Positions 24,803-31,784 of a stretch of 33,414 nucleotides of DNA are shown here, piece by piece. Location of the stretch: assembly GCA_946482545.1 (NCBI GenBank), contig CAMLRX010000048.1, positions 1-33,414 of the forward strand, in the 5' to 3' direction. The number at the start of each line of letters is the position of its first letter. Within the stretch, counting starts at the first letter, position 1. The translations under genes were made by a program, and so were the position numbers. Source of the stretch: an uncultured Flavihumibacter sp. (GTDB taxonomy: Bacteria > Bacteroidota > Bacteroidia > Chitinophagales > Chitinophagaceae). The notes under the pieces were generated by a model. The model worked only from the letters and a program-made list of their open reading frames with translations. It did no database searches and had not been told where the DNA came from.

Positions 24803-25804
24803 TTAAGCTAAAGCGTTCATTCCGCCAATGGTGCGTACCCAGTCGATCATCCGGCTGGTGAACCCGTACTCGTTATCGAACCACACGATAAGTTTAAGGT
24901 GGTTGCCCACGACGGCAGTGAGCGTGGCATCCACCACACAGGAGTGGGTGTTTCCTTTGAAATCGAGGGAAACGAGTTGTTCGTGGTTTACCGCCAGCAC
25001 GCCTTTGTATTTAGCATTCGCCTCTTCTTCAAAGATGGCGTGGATCTGTTCCCTGGAGATTTTATTCTTCAGCACCACGCTGATATCGGCCATAGCGCCA
25101 TTCGCAACGGGCACGCGCGTGGAAACAGCGGCGATCTTTCCTTTTAAGGAAGGAATCAGCCTTTCCAGGGTTCCGGCCTGGTCAATTTCCACCGGTATAA
25201 TGGATTCGGCCGCGGCCCTACCCCTCCTGAAATCGTGGTGCGGGGCATCCACGAGTTGCTGGCGGGAAGTATAGGAATGCAGGAAATTGAGTTGTGCAGA
25301 TTCAATCCCGATCGCGGATTCCAGGATATCGAGTACCGGCGTGGAACTGTTGGTCATGCAGCCGCCGGGGGAAACGATTTTGTCTTCCGGCCTCCATTCA
25401 TCATGGTTGTAGCCGTACACGAGCAACGGCACATCCGTATCGCCGGTAGTGGAAAGCAGTACATGCTTCGCCCCGGATTCCAGGTGTAGCGATGCTTTTT
25501 CTTTTTTGGAATACACTCCGGAGCATTCTATCACGAGGTCAACTCCCAATTCTTTCCAGGGCAGTTTCAAAGCATCCGGTTCGCTGAGCAACTGAATAGG
25601 TTTTGCGTTGATGACGAGTGTTTCGTTCAGCGCAAGCATATCCAGCGGGGAGGTGCCGTAAATGGAATCGTATTTCAGGAGGTAGAGGAGGTTTTCCCGG
25701 GGCATAATGTCGTTGATGGCAACGAGTTCAATACCGGGCTCTTCAATCAAACGACGGAACAGGAGGCGCCCGATGCGGCCCATTCCATTGATGGCGATCT
25801 TCAT
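24803..25804 (-). CDS. gap: glyceraldehyde-3-phosphate dehydrogenase paralogue with atypical catalytic loop
   Basis: NAD-type GAPDH converting glyceraldehyde-3-phosphate to 1,3-bisphosphoglycerate, 333 residues, full length. The Rossmann motif GMGRIGR is at 7-13 and D32 favours NAD. The nucleophile is C149 and the general base H176 (HSYT). The catalytic loop reads SPGGCMTNSSTP, against [12 protein letters not shown] in the second gap gene at 29285-30298, so the second Cys and both flanking contexts differ. The C terminus WFDNEYGFTSRMIDW is canonical. It lies 32 nt upstream of lemA at the head of the long minus-strand block holding glpK and glpD. A role with triose phosphate from glycerol, or in the gluconeogenic direction, is possible. 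A related substrate such as erythrose-4-phosphate cannot be excluded. Confidence 0.9.
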   Translation of the reverse strand: MKIAINGMGRIGRLLFRRLIEEPGIELVAINDIMPRENLLYLLKYDSIYGTSPLDMLALNETLVINAKPIQLLSEPDALKLPWKELGVDLVIECSGVYSKKEKASLHLESGAKHVLLSTTGDTDVPLLVYGYNHDEWRPEDKIVSPGGCMTNSSTPVLDILESAIGIESAQLNFLHSYTSRQQLVDAPHHDFRRGRAAAESIIPVEIDQAGTLERLIPSLKGKIAAVSTRVPVANGAMADISVVLKNKISREQIHAIFEEEANAKYKGVLAVNHEQLVSLDFKGNTHSCVVDATLTAVVGNHLKLIVWFDNEYGFTSRMIDWVRTIGGMNALA

Positions 25805-25831
25805 GGTTAAAATAATGGCAGGTTAAGGGCG

Positions 25832-25839
25832 CAAAGTTA
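25832..25839 (-). promoter_or_regulatory. -7 box for the divergent GAPDH gene
   Basis: Minus strand reads TAACTTTG, a perfect TAnnTTTG, 28 nt before the ATG at 25804. No clear -33 TTTG is seen. Confidence 0.4.
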
Positions 25840-25880
25840 GGGTATTGCGGGGTGGTTTCGGGGGAAGAATTTTTGTTGGT

Positions 25881-25934
25881 GCAGTTATTGTTTTGTGGCA
25901 CGCGATTGTTTTGTTTCACGCAATTGCTTTGTTC
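25881..25934 (+). repeat. three imperfect 18-bp tandem repeats
   Basis: Units 25881-25898, 25899-25916 and 25917-25934. The second and third are CACGC(G/A)ATTG(T/C)TTTGTT plus one base; the first is more diverged. They abut GACGCAAGG repeat copy B. Confidence 0.6.
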
Positions 25935-25968
25935 CTCGCAAAGACGCAAGGAAGCAAGGACGCAAGGA
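25935..25968 (+). repeat. intergenic GACGCAAGG repeat, copy B
   Basis: Same orientation as copy A at 5275-5312, sharing AAGACGCAAGG and GCAAGGACGCAAGG. Confidence 0.7.
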
Positions 25969-26099
25969 GCGGCTGAAGGGCTGAGGGAACATTTTCTCGC
26001 GGTTGCTTCCTGCTTCGTACCTCGCTGCCTCGCAGAGCGGTTGAGGGGCTGGTGGCAGGGGGAGATTTCTTGTAGGGGCCGAGCTTTTTTAGAGAATGG

Positions 26100-26123
26100 T
26101 TTCTCGCAACGGCGCTACGACGC
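26100..26123. repeat. 24-bp inverted repeat, left arm
   Basis: Pairs with 26320-26343 at 23 of 24 positions. The sequence begins TTTCTCGCAACGGCGC. Confidence 0.65.
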
Positions 26124-26319
26124 CACGTTGGTGGTTGATTGAATTTCTTGCTTGGTACGGGCAAATAGGCTTTATTCTTTTACTTGTAACAGTGACTATT
26201 GGTAGAAAAGGGAAAGCCTGTTAAGCAGCCATCCAATATTATGATAAATTTAATCCCAATTGTCAGATCAACTCTTAACTTATACAGGTTAGAAGCCTTT
26301 CGCCATTCAACAGCCCATT

Positions 26320-26343
26320 GCGTCGTAGCGCCGCTGCGAGAAA
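26320..26343. repeat. 24-bp inverted repeat, right arm
   Basis: Inverse of 26100-26123 with one mismatch. Confidence 0.65.
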
Positions 26344-26376
26344 AAAATCTTCCCATGCAACGTTCCCAAACACATA

Positions 26377-26414
26377 CAACGCCTTGCGTCCTTGCTCCCT
26401 TGCGTCTTCGCGAG
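26377..26414 (-). repeat. intergenic GACGCAAGG repeat, copy C (inverted)
   Basis: Inverted relative to copies A and B (CCTTGCGTCCTTGC, then CCTTGCGTCTTCGCG). It lies just past the stop of the DUF3472 gene. Confidence 0.7.
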
Positions 26415-26427
26415 AAATTCTACTCAC

Positions 26428-27711
26428 CTACTCCGGCAACCCCACCGGCTTCTTCCCCCCTGCCTTCCTCGAAAATGAGGCATCCAACGCCGTGTTATCC
26501 GTGAAAAAACCACAGTTTCTCAGGAAAAAAACATTCCCTTCCACCCCGCCGCCATAGTCCATCCTGTATCCTTTGCGGGCGGTGTTGTCGCCGGTGAAGC
26601 GGGCCTGGGTGAGTTCATGCCATTGGCCCTTGTTGTCGCGGATCCATTGGTTGTTGAATGACACTTTTCTTTCTTTATCGCCCTGCTCCGGACTAAAATT
26701 TTCGAGGAAAGAATGGAACCGGGTCAGGTAAGTACTTTTCTTCGGGCGACGGAAAGATGCGATGAGTTGCCAGTTGTTTTTTTCAGGCGCAAAAAACCAT
26801 GCGGTATATATCGTGTGTTCCGGTCCGTCGGGAACACCTTTCAGCAGGAATTTATAGGTATTGCCTGTGATCCAGTTGTAGCGGAGATAGCTTTGTCCGC
26901 CTGAACCTTCGTTGCCGAATTCACCGGTATGCACGCCCTCTCCTTTCTTCAGCAGTACAATTTTCTGATCTTCGGGAATCGCCTTGGGATCATCGGTTTG
27001 GAATGGACTCCATACAGAGAAAAGTATCCTTCTTTCCGTGGCGCTGTTCACCTGCATACCAAAATAACCTTCTCCAAAACCATTGGCCATGTAGTAGGAA
27101 CCAACCACATCGTTGCCCGGCTTCACGGTCACTTCATTGTAAAAATATTCGGCCTTAATGGAATCAGGAAAAGGATAGCTCAGGTGCACCGATGGCCCTC
27201 TTCTTCCCCAGTAAAAAAAATTTCCTTCGTTGGTGGACACATAATCAGGCGCAGTCTGAACTGCGGTGCCAGATAAGGTGTAGGCTGTTAATGAAGGATA
27301 GGTATCACCCTGTTTTTTTATGCCCTGTAAACTGATGGCATAGTACCCCGGCTTACGCAGTTTCCAGGTTCCGGCATCCACCTTTTCCATTCCGCTTTTC
27401 AGCTCAATTTCTTTTGCTGAATTATCCACGGTAATGCGTAAACGTGATTCGGAAGATGTGTTTCCGTTCAGTTGAATGGACAATTCCCCCGCCGTATTTA
27501 TCCTGACATAAGTATTGAAAACAACCGCATCATCGCTCCAGCCTTTAATACCATTATTGGAAACCAGGCCGCGCTGTTGTTTCACATTGGTAGCCCAGGT
27601 ATTTCCTCCAAGGGGCACAACAATGGGATCAGCAAAAAAATGGGCGTTCGCCGCCATGGGAAGAACGGCGAACAGGCCCAAAACGACAGACAATATACAA
27701 AAGCGTTTCAT
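26428..27711 (-). CDS. secreted DUF5077/DUF3472 protein
   Basis: A 427-residue exported protein with a signal peptide (MKRFCILSVVLGLFAVLP, cut near ANA-H). Residues 25-140 match the DUF5077-like beta domain (VPLGGNTWATNVKQQRG, then LRKPGYYAISLQG). About 165-340 match DUF3472, with FYWGRRGPSVHLSY, YYMANGFGEGYFGMQVNS and EGSGGQSYLRYNW. The fold looks beta-rich and lectin- or laminin-like, and no catalytic motif is recognised. I start at the Met before the signal peptide. The 138-nt upstream extension is made of AT-rich repeat and is not credible as protein. It is a monocistronic-looking gene on the minus strand, preceded by two terminators of the pgk unit. Confidence 0.88.
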   Translation of the reverse strand: MKRFCILSVVLGLFAVLPMAANAHFFADPIVVPLGGNTWATNVKQQRGLVSNNGIKGWSDDAVVFNTYVRINTAGELSIQLNGNTSSESRLRITVDNSAKEIELKSGMEKVDAGTWKLRKPGYYAISLQGIKKQGDTYPSLTAYTLSGTAVQTAPDYVSTNEGNFFYWGRRGPSVHLSYPFPDSIKAEYFYNEVTVKPGNDVVGSYYMANGFGEGYFGMQVNSATERRILFSVWSPFQTDDPKAIPEDQKIVLLKKGEGVHTGEFGNEGSGGQSYLRYNWITGNTYKFLLKGVPDGPEHTIYTAWFFAPEKNNWQLIASFRRPKKSTYLTRFHSFLENFSPEQGDKERKVSFNNQWIRDNKGQWHELTQARFTGDNTARKGYRMDYGGGVEGNVFFLRNCGFFTDNTALDASFSRKAGGKKPVGLPE

Positions 27712-27782
27712 GCAAAGGGTTTGAAGGGAACAAATATGAGCAAAAGATGAATAGAATTTGGCGGCAAACGGTTGCGTGAATT

Positions 27783-27815
27783 TATCTTGAATTTTGAATG
27801 ATGAATTTTGGATGA
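27783..27815. repeat. AT-rich GAATTTTGAATG repeat fragment
   Basis: Shares GAATTTTGAATGA and GAATTTTGGATG with the element at 22811-22845. It lies in the leader region of the DUF3472 gene. Confidence 0.5.
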
Positions 27816-27857
27816 AGCGTGGTGAGATATGTCTTGCTATTCTACTCACTTATACAT

Positions 27858-27882
27858 AAAAAAGCCGTCTCAACGAGACGGC
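27858..27882 (-). terminator. intrinsic terminator, second after pgk
   Basis: On the minus strand a perfect 8-bp stem GCCGTCTC/GAGACGGC (27875-27882 with 27864-27871) with a 3-nt loop is followed by six Ts (27858-27863). Confidence 0.8.
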
Positions 27883-27918
27883 CTTCAATTCAAAAATGCT
27901 TTCAAAATACCAACAGCT

Positions 27919-27953
27919 CTTTGCGTCCTTGCTCCCTTGCGTCTTCGCGTGAA
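27919..27953 (-). repeat. intergenic GACGCAAGG repeat, copy D (inverted)
   Basis: Same orientation as copy C, lying between the two terminators downstream of pgk. Confidence 0.7.
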
Positions 27954-27982
27954 AAAAAATCCCCCCGGAAAACGCCGGAGGG
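27952..27982 (-). terminator. intrinsic terminator after pgk
   Basis: On the minus strand CCCTCCGG (27975-27982) pairs with CCGGGGGG (27961-27968) with one T-G wobble and a 6-nt loop, followed by A and eight Ts (27952-27959). It lies 28 nt past the pgk stop. Confidence 0.82.
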
Positions 27983-28010
27983 ACCTCAAAAAAATATCAC
28001 TTACTGCGCG

Positions 28011-29210
28011 CTACGCTTTCACTGCTGCAATACCCGGCAATTCCTTCCCTTCAAAATATTCAAGCATAGCGCCACCACCTGTGGACACATAACTTACTTT
28101 CTCAGTGTAACCGAACTGGTTCACGGCCGCAACGGAATCACCGCCGCCTACCAGGGAGAAGGCGCCTTTTTCGGTTGCTTCAGCTACTGCGTCGGCAATG
28201 GCCTTGGTACCTTTCTGGAATTTCTCCATTTCAAACACCCCCATAGGACCGTTCCAAAGAATGGTTTTAGAGCGAAGGATCACTTCTGCGAATGCTTTAG
28301 CGGCTTCAGGACCAACATCCAGTCCCATCCAGCCATCGGGAATTTCGTTGCTGGGCGCAGTTTGCGTGTTGGCATCGGCAGCGAAATTATCGGCAATAAT
28401 GGAATCTGCCGGAAGGTGGATGTTCACACCTTTGGCCTTTGCGTTCTCCAGGAGATCAGATGCGGTTTGCAGACGGTCGTCTTCACAAAGAGATTTCCCG
28501 ATTTTCCCACCTTGGGCTTTCATGAAAGTGTAAGCCATTCCGCCGCCGATGATGATGTCGGTAGCACGTTCAAGCAGGTTCTCGATGATGAGAATCTTAT
28601 CGGAGACTTTAGCGCCACCGATGATGGCGGTAAATGGCTTTTCAGCCGCGTGAAGCACTTTTTCGGCGCTGTTCACTTCCCCTTCCATTACGAAACCGAA
28701 CATCCTTTTTTCTTTGGGGAAGAACTGCGCGATTACCGCGGTGGAGGCATGGGCACGGTGCGCGGTACCGAAAGCGTCGTTCACATATACATCGCCCAGT
28801 TTGCTGAGCTTCTCCGCGAAAGCGGCATCGCCTTTCTCCTCTTCTTTGTAGAAACGAAGGTTCTCGAGCAGCAATACCTCACCCGGCTTCATCATATCAG
28901 CGGTAAGATAGGCCTGTTCGCCGATACAGTCGTTTGCGAACAATACTGTTGTGCCACCGAGCAGTTCGCTGAGGTGTTTTACCAGATGTTTCAGGGAATA
29001 TTTTTCTTCGGGTCCTTCTTTCGGGCGACCGAGGTGGCTCATCAGGATCACGCTGCCACCGTCTTTCAGGATTTTCTGAATGGTGGGGACGGCGGCCTTC
29101 ATGCGCGTATCATCTGTGATGGCTTGTGTGGCTTTATCCAGCGGCACGTTGAAATCAACGCGGATCAATGCTTTTTGTCCGGAGAAATTATGTTGGGAGA
29201 ATTGGCTCAT
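28011..29210 (-). CDS. pgk: phosphoglycerate kinase
   Basis: Glycolytic enzyme transferring phosphate from 1,3-bisphosphoglycerate to ADP in the cytoplasm. The 399-residue length is standard. N-terminal substrate motif RVDFNVPLD (18-26), then [14 protein letters not shown] and [13 protein letters not shown], and the C-terminal nucleotide region WNGPMGVFE and [13 protein letters not shown]. It follows the canonical gap gene by 74 nt, with a terminator-like hairpin between them, so pgk is probably read partly from the gap promoter through an attenuator. A long frame on the opposite strand (27819-29342) is a shadow of this gene. Confidence 0.97.
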   Translation of the reverse strand: MSQFSQHNFSGQKALIRVDFNVPLDKATQAITDDTRMKAAVPTIQKILKDGGSVILMSHLGRPKEGPEEKYSLKHLVKHLSELLGGTTVLFANDCIGEQAYLTADMMKPGEVLLLENLRFYKEEEKGDAAFAEKLSKLGDVYVNDAFGTAHRAHASTAVIAQFFPKEKRMFGFVMEGEVNSAEKVLHAAEKPFTAIIGGAKVSDKILIIENLLERATDIIIGGGMAYTFMKAQGGKIGKSLCEDDRLQTASDLLENAKAKGVNIHLPADSIIADNFAADANTQTAPSNEIPDGWMGLDVGPEAAKAFAEVILRSKTILWNGPMGVFEMEKFQKGTKAIADAVAEATEKGAFSLVGGGDSVAAVNQFGYTEKVSYVSTGGGAMLEYFEGKELPGIAAVKA

Positions 29211-29230
29211 GGTAGAATATTTTGGGATGG

Positions 29231-29263
29231 AAAAACAAAAAACCGTAGGAGCGCTACGGTTTT
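29231..29263 (-). terminator. terminator/attenuator between gap and pgk
   Basis: On the minus strand a perfect 10-bp stem AAAACCGTAG/CTACGGTTTT (29254-29263 with 29239-29248, 5-nt loop) is followed by a T-rich tract (TTTGTTTTT). It lies between the gap stop (29285) and the pgk ATG (29210). Confidence 0.75.
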
Positions 29264-29284
29264 CTATGTTAACTTTCTATTGCA

Positions 29285-30298
29285 TTATTTGCTGATGAGT
29301 CCGGCGAAGAATTTCACGGTGCGCACGAGTTGGGAAACATAGCTCATTTCGTTGTCGTACCAGGAAACTGTTTTCACCAGTTGCTTATCGCCTACAGTCA
29401 CCACTTTGGTTTGTGTACCATCGAACAGCGATCCGAAGGTAGTGCCGATCACGTCGCTGCTCACGATTTCGTCTTCAGTGTAACCGAAGCTTTCGTTGGA
29501 AGCGGCTTTCATGGCTGCGTTCACTTCTTCCGCGGTTACTTTTTTGCCGAGGATTGCAGTAAGTTCTGTTACAGAACCTGTGATGGTGGGTACACGTTGT
29601 GCACCGCCGTCCAGTTTACCTTTCAACTCGGGCAGTACCAGGCCGATGGCTTTGGCGGCGCCTGTAGAGTTGGGAACGATGTTGGCTGCGGCTGCGCGGG
29701 CACGACGAAGGTCGCCTTTCGCGTGTGGCGCGTCCAGTGTATTCTGGTCGTTGGTATAAGCGTGGATGGTGGTCATGCTGCCCGCTTCGATACCGAACTG
29801 GTCGTTCAGTACTTTGGCCATTGGCGCCAAACAGTTGGTGGTGCAGGAAGCGCAGGAGATGATGGTTTCAGAACCATCGAGGATGCTGTGGTTCACGTTG
29901 AAAACGATGGTCTTCAGGTCACCGGTAGCGGGGGCGGAAATCACCACGCGCTTAGCGCCGGCGGTCAGGTGCGCGGCGGCTTTGTCTTTATCGGTGAAGA
30001 AGCCGGTACATTCCAGCACCACGTCCACATCATGCTGTCCCCAGGGAATTTGAGCGGGATCTTTCTGTGCGTATATTTTGATCTCATCACCGTTTACGGA
30101 GATGGAGCTGTCGGAGTTGGTAACATCTGCGTCGAAACGGCCCTGGGCTGTATCGTATTTGAGGAGGTGCGCCAGCACTTTCGGACTGGTAAGGTCGTTG
30201 ATGGCAACAACATCAATGCCTTCCATGTTGTAGATCTGACGGTATGCCAGTCTGCCTATTCTTCCGAAACCGTTGATCGCAACTTTTACTTTGCTCAT
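29285..30298 (-). CDS. gap: glyceraldehyde-3-phosphate dehydrogenase, canonical type I
   Basis: NAD-dependent GAPDH, 337 residues. Rossmann motif NGFGRIGR at 9-16, D35 for NAD, catalytic C152 in [12 protein letters not shown], and H179 in [15 protein letters not shown]. The C terminus [17 protein letters not shown] is standard. It is followed by pgk, so the main glycolytic pair is here, and the paralogue at 24803-25804 is the unusual one. The upstream 175 nt separate it from the divergent tRNA-Glu. No perfect minus-strand TAnnTTTG was found there. Confidence 0.97.
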   Translation of the reverse strand: MSKVKVAINGFGRIGRLAYRQIYNMEGIDVVAINDLTSPKVLAHLLKYDTAQGRFDADVTNSDSSISVNGDEIKIYAQKDPAQIPWGQHDVDVVLECTGFFTDKDKAAAHLTAGAKRVVISAPATGDLKTIVFNVNHSILDGSETIISCASCTTNCLAPMAKVLNDQFGIEAGSMTTIHAYTNDQNTLDAPHAKGDLRRARAAAANIVPNSTGAAKAIGLVLPELKGKLDGGAQRVPTITGSVTELTAILGKKVTAEEVNAAMKAASNESFGYTEDEIVSSDVIGTTFGSLFDGTQTKVVTVGDKQLVKTVSWYDNEMSYVSQLVRTVKFFAGLISK

Positions 30299-30424
30299 GA
30301 TTATATTGGTTTATACGTTGAAAAATCGTTGGCGAAGTTACCATTTTCCGAAGAATAAAAAAGCCATCTTCTGAAACATTTGAAAGCGATTGCAAAAGAA
30401 AGATGAAAAAAAATCTCAAATATT

Positions 30425-30455
30425 TTTGGTGAATTAAAAACGTATCCTATTTTTG
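30425..30455 (+). promoter_or_regulatory. promoter of tRNA-Glu
   Basis: -33 box TTTG at 30425-30428, 19-nt spacer, -7 box TATTTTTG (30448-30455), a full match to the Bacteroidota consensus. It ends 18 nt before the tRNA. Confidence 0.75.
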
Positions 30456-30473
30456 CACTCCCAAATCGCTAAT

Positions 30474-30545
30474 GGCGCGTTGGTCAAGCGGCTAAGACGC
30501 CTCCCTTTCACGGAGGAATGACGGGTTCGATTCCCGTACGCGCTA
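30474..30545 (+). tRNA. tRNA-Glu (anticodon TTC)
   Basis: A 72-nt cloverleaf. Acceptor arm GGCGCGT pairs with ACGCGCT (G-T at the first pair) and the discriminator is A. D arm GTC/GAC. Anticodon stem CCTCC/GGAGG encloses loop CTTTCAC, giving anticodon TTC. T arm ACGGG/CCCGT has loop TTCGATT. CCA is not encoded. A perfect promoter lies upstream and a strong terminator directly follows, so it is transcribed alone. Confidence 0.95.
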
Positions 30546-30548
30546 CGA

Positions 30549-30582
30549 AAAAAAGGATCATCTGAAAAGATGGTCCTTTTTT
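30549..30582 (+). terminator. terminator of tRNA-Glu
   Basis: Fifteen-pair stem (30549-30563 with 30568-30582, one T-G wobble, loop GAAA) that ends in a run of Ts, starting 3 nt after the tRNA. Confidence 0.85.
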
Positions 30583-30613
30583 GTTTGCGGTAGTTTAGTT
30601 GGGGTTGATTGCT

Positions 30614-30621
30614 TAAATTTG
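30614..30621 (+). promoter_or_regulatory. -7 box upstream of the small ORF/fic pair
   Basis: TAAATTTG matches TAnnTTTG exactly, 26 nt before the ATG at 30648. A -33 TTTG at the proper distance is not clear. Confidence 0.45.
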
Positions 30622-30647
30622 AATTGTAGCGTTTAAGTTGCCACATC

Positions 30648-30896
30648 ATGAACCTATCATACCAAAGGATAGAAGAACAGCTTAGTTTACTGCATACTTT
30701 ATGCAGAAGGGAGACTGTTTTCCTGGAAGACATACCCGGTCCTTTCAAAAATGATATTCAGCATTTTATTGCCGGAGAAACACTAACCCTTCAGGATGGA
30801 AAAATCAGGATAGGCGCTAATCTATTTAAAAAATGGTACCAGAAAGTACAGGTCGCAGGATTTGACTATGAAATAGACTGGAATGACAATAGATGA
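30648..30896 (+). CDS. small hypothetical protein upstream of fic
   Basis: An 82-residue protein I do not recognise. It is predicted helical at the N terminus (LSYQRIEEQLSLLHTLC) and more beta-like later (GETLTLQDGKIRIG), with an acidic, aromatic C-terminal tail (DYEIDWNDNR). It has no signal peptide. Its 3' end overlaps the fic start by 14 nt, and a perfect -7 box lies just upstream, so the two form one operon. The size and overlap are those of an antitoxin or accessory partner. That role is inference, and since the Fic protein carries its own inhibitory motif, a separate antitoxin is not required. Confidence 0.7.
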   Translation: MNLSYQRIEEQLSLLHTLCRRETVFLEDIPGPFKNDIQHFIAGETLTLQDGKIRIGANLFKKWYQKVQVAGFDYEIDWNDNR

Positions 30897-31680
30897 GAAA
30901 CTTGATTATGCAGATTCCGTTAAAGCTCAAATTGAGGAGCTACATCCAAATAAACAGTGGAACGAATCCTTTCTCAGGAGCGTAAAATATGAATTCACTT
31001 ATGTCTCTAATAAATTGGAAGGAAATGTCCTGACTTATGGACAAACCATTCAGTTACTCCAACATCTTGTAACGCCCAAAAATGCCCCTCCTGGCGCTTT
31101 GCTGGACATCATCAATCACCAAAAAGTACTTGATTCAGTATTCGCCAACTTTAGTTCAAAACAATTGAGTGTAGAACACATTAAAAGTTTGCATTGGGAA
31201 TTAATGAAGAACCCTTCTCAATGGGCTGATGATGGCCTGTACAGCCCGGGGCAATACAAATCTTTCGAAAATATGACCGTCAGGTCTTCAGGAAAGATTC
31301 ATCAATATATGCATCCTGCCGGAGTGGCGTCAGCCATGGAAAAATTAGTTGAACAGGTAAATAATAATTTAGCGTCTCCAATAAACAAAACACCGGGGGA
31401 GCACATCCTCTTCACTGCAACTTTTTTCCACCAGGAATTTCTCAATAAAATACATCCATTCAGCGACGGCAATGGAAGGATAGCAAGAATTTTCATGAAC
31501 CTGCTTTTATTACAAAAAGGATACCCCCCTATTTTTATAACAGAAGTGGATAAAGACGAATACCTTAGACGATTCGAACTTTCAGACACAGAAATTCACC
31601 CTATGCTGGACTTTATGTGTGATCGCCTGATTGAAAGCCTGGAGAGAAAAATGTCGTTTATTAAAGATTTGAAAGTTTAA
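30883..31680 (+). CDS. Fic family protein (class II, N-terminal inhibitory motif)
   Basis: Fic enzymes transfer AMP, or sometimes other groups, from nucleotides to hydroxyls on target proteins. The 265-residue protein has the complete active-site motif HPFSDGNGRIAR with H191, D195, N197, R199 and R202. The inhibitory motif [S/T]xxxE[G/N] is SNKLEG at 42-47 (S42, E46), N-terminal to the Fic core, which defines class II. E46 would clamp the second arginine (R202) and block ATP binding. No C-terminal winged-helix domain is visible. It overlaps the small upstream ORF. Both are AT-richer than the flanking genes and sit directly behind tRNA-Glu, suggesting acquisition by transfer. Confidence 0.93.
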   Translation: MTIDEKLDYADSVKAQIEELHPNKQWNESFLRSVKYEFTYVSNKLEGNVLTYGQTIQLLQHLVTPKNAPPGALLDIINHQKVLDSVFANFSSKQLSVEHIKSLHWELMKNPSQWADDGLYSPGQYKSFENMTVRSSGKIHQYMHPAGVASAMEKLVEQVNNNLASPINKTPGEHILFTATFFHQEFLNKIHPFSDGNGRIARIFMNLLLLQKGYPPIFITEVDKDEYLRRFELSDTEIHPMLDFMCDRLIESLERKMSFIKDLKV

Positions 31681-31727
31681 TTAGCTTTTTTACGGAAATT
31701 TCCGCTCGTGGAACAAGCTATTACCAT

Positions 31728-31762
31728 AAAAAAGGCCTGTTGCGAATAAACACAACAGGCCT
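31728..31762 (-). terminator. terminator of the TlpA/ResA-type gene
   Basis: Perfect 10-bp stem AGGCCTGTTG/CAACAGGCCT (31733-31742 with 31753-31762) with a 10-nt loop. On the minus strand the stem runs into a T tract (through 31728). It lies 22 nt past the stop at 31785. Confidence 0.8.
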
Positions 31763-31784
31763 GCAAACAAATCAGTTGTAAACG

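Larger units (their letters stand above)
25805..26427. other. intergenic repeat cluster without genes
   Basis: About 620 nt with no credible gene. It holds a promoter-like box (25832-25839), three imperfect 18-bp tandem units (25881-25934), two GACGCAAGG repeats in opposite orientation (25935-25968 and 26377-26414), and a nested 24-bp inverted repeat (26100-26123 with 26320-26343). A 96-codon plus-strand frame here is made from repeat sequence and is not called. Confidence 0.7.

Noticed and set aside
25881..25934. possible CRISPR array
   Set aside because: The 18-bp units are directly adjacent with no unique spacers, and no cas gene is in the window.
25852..26142. 96-codon plus-strand open frame
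   Set aside because: Built from tandem and GACGCAAGG repeats, with an Arg-rich translation typical of such repeats.
27712..27849. N-terminal extension of the DUF3472 protein
   Set aside because: It would encode AT-rich repeat sequence ahead of a good signal peptide that starts at the Met at 27711.
27819..29342. 507-codon plus-strand open frame
   Set aside because: It lies antisense to pgk and runs through terminators and a repeat at its start. Its translation resembles no family. It is a shadow frame of a high-GC3 gene.
29330..30358. 342-codon plus-strand open frame
   Set aside because: Antisense to the canonical gap gene, whose catalytic motifs are intact. The opposite frame has no recognisable domain.
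30434..30748. 104-codon minus-strand frame over tRNA-Glu
   Set aside because: It would read through the tRNA and its terminator and has no coding character.
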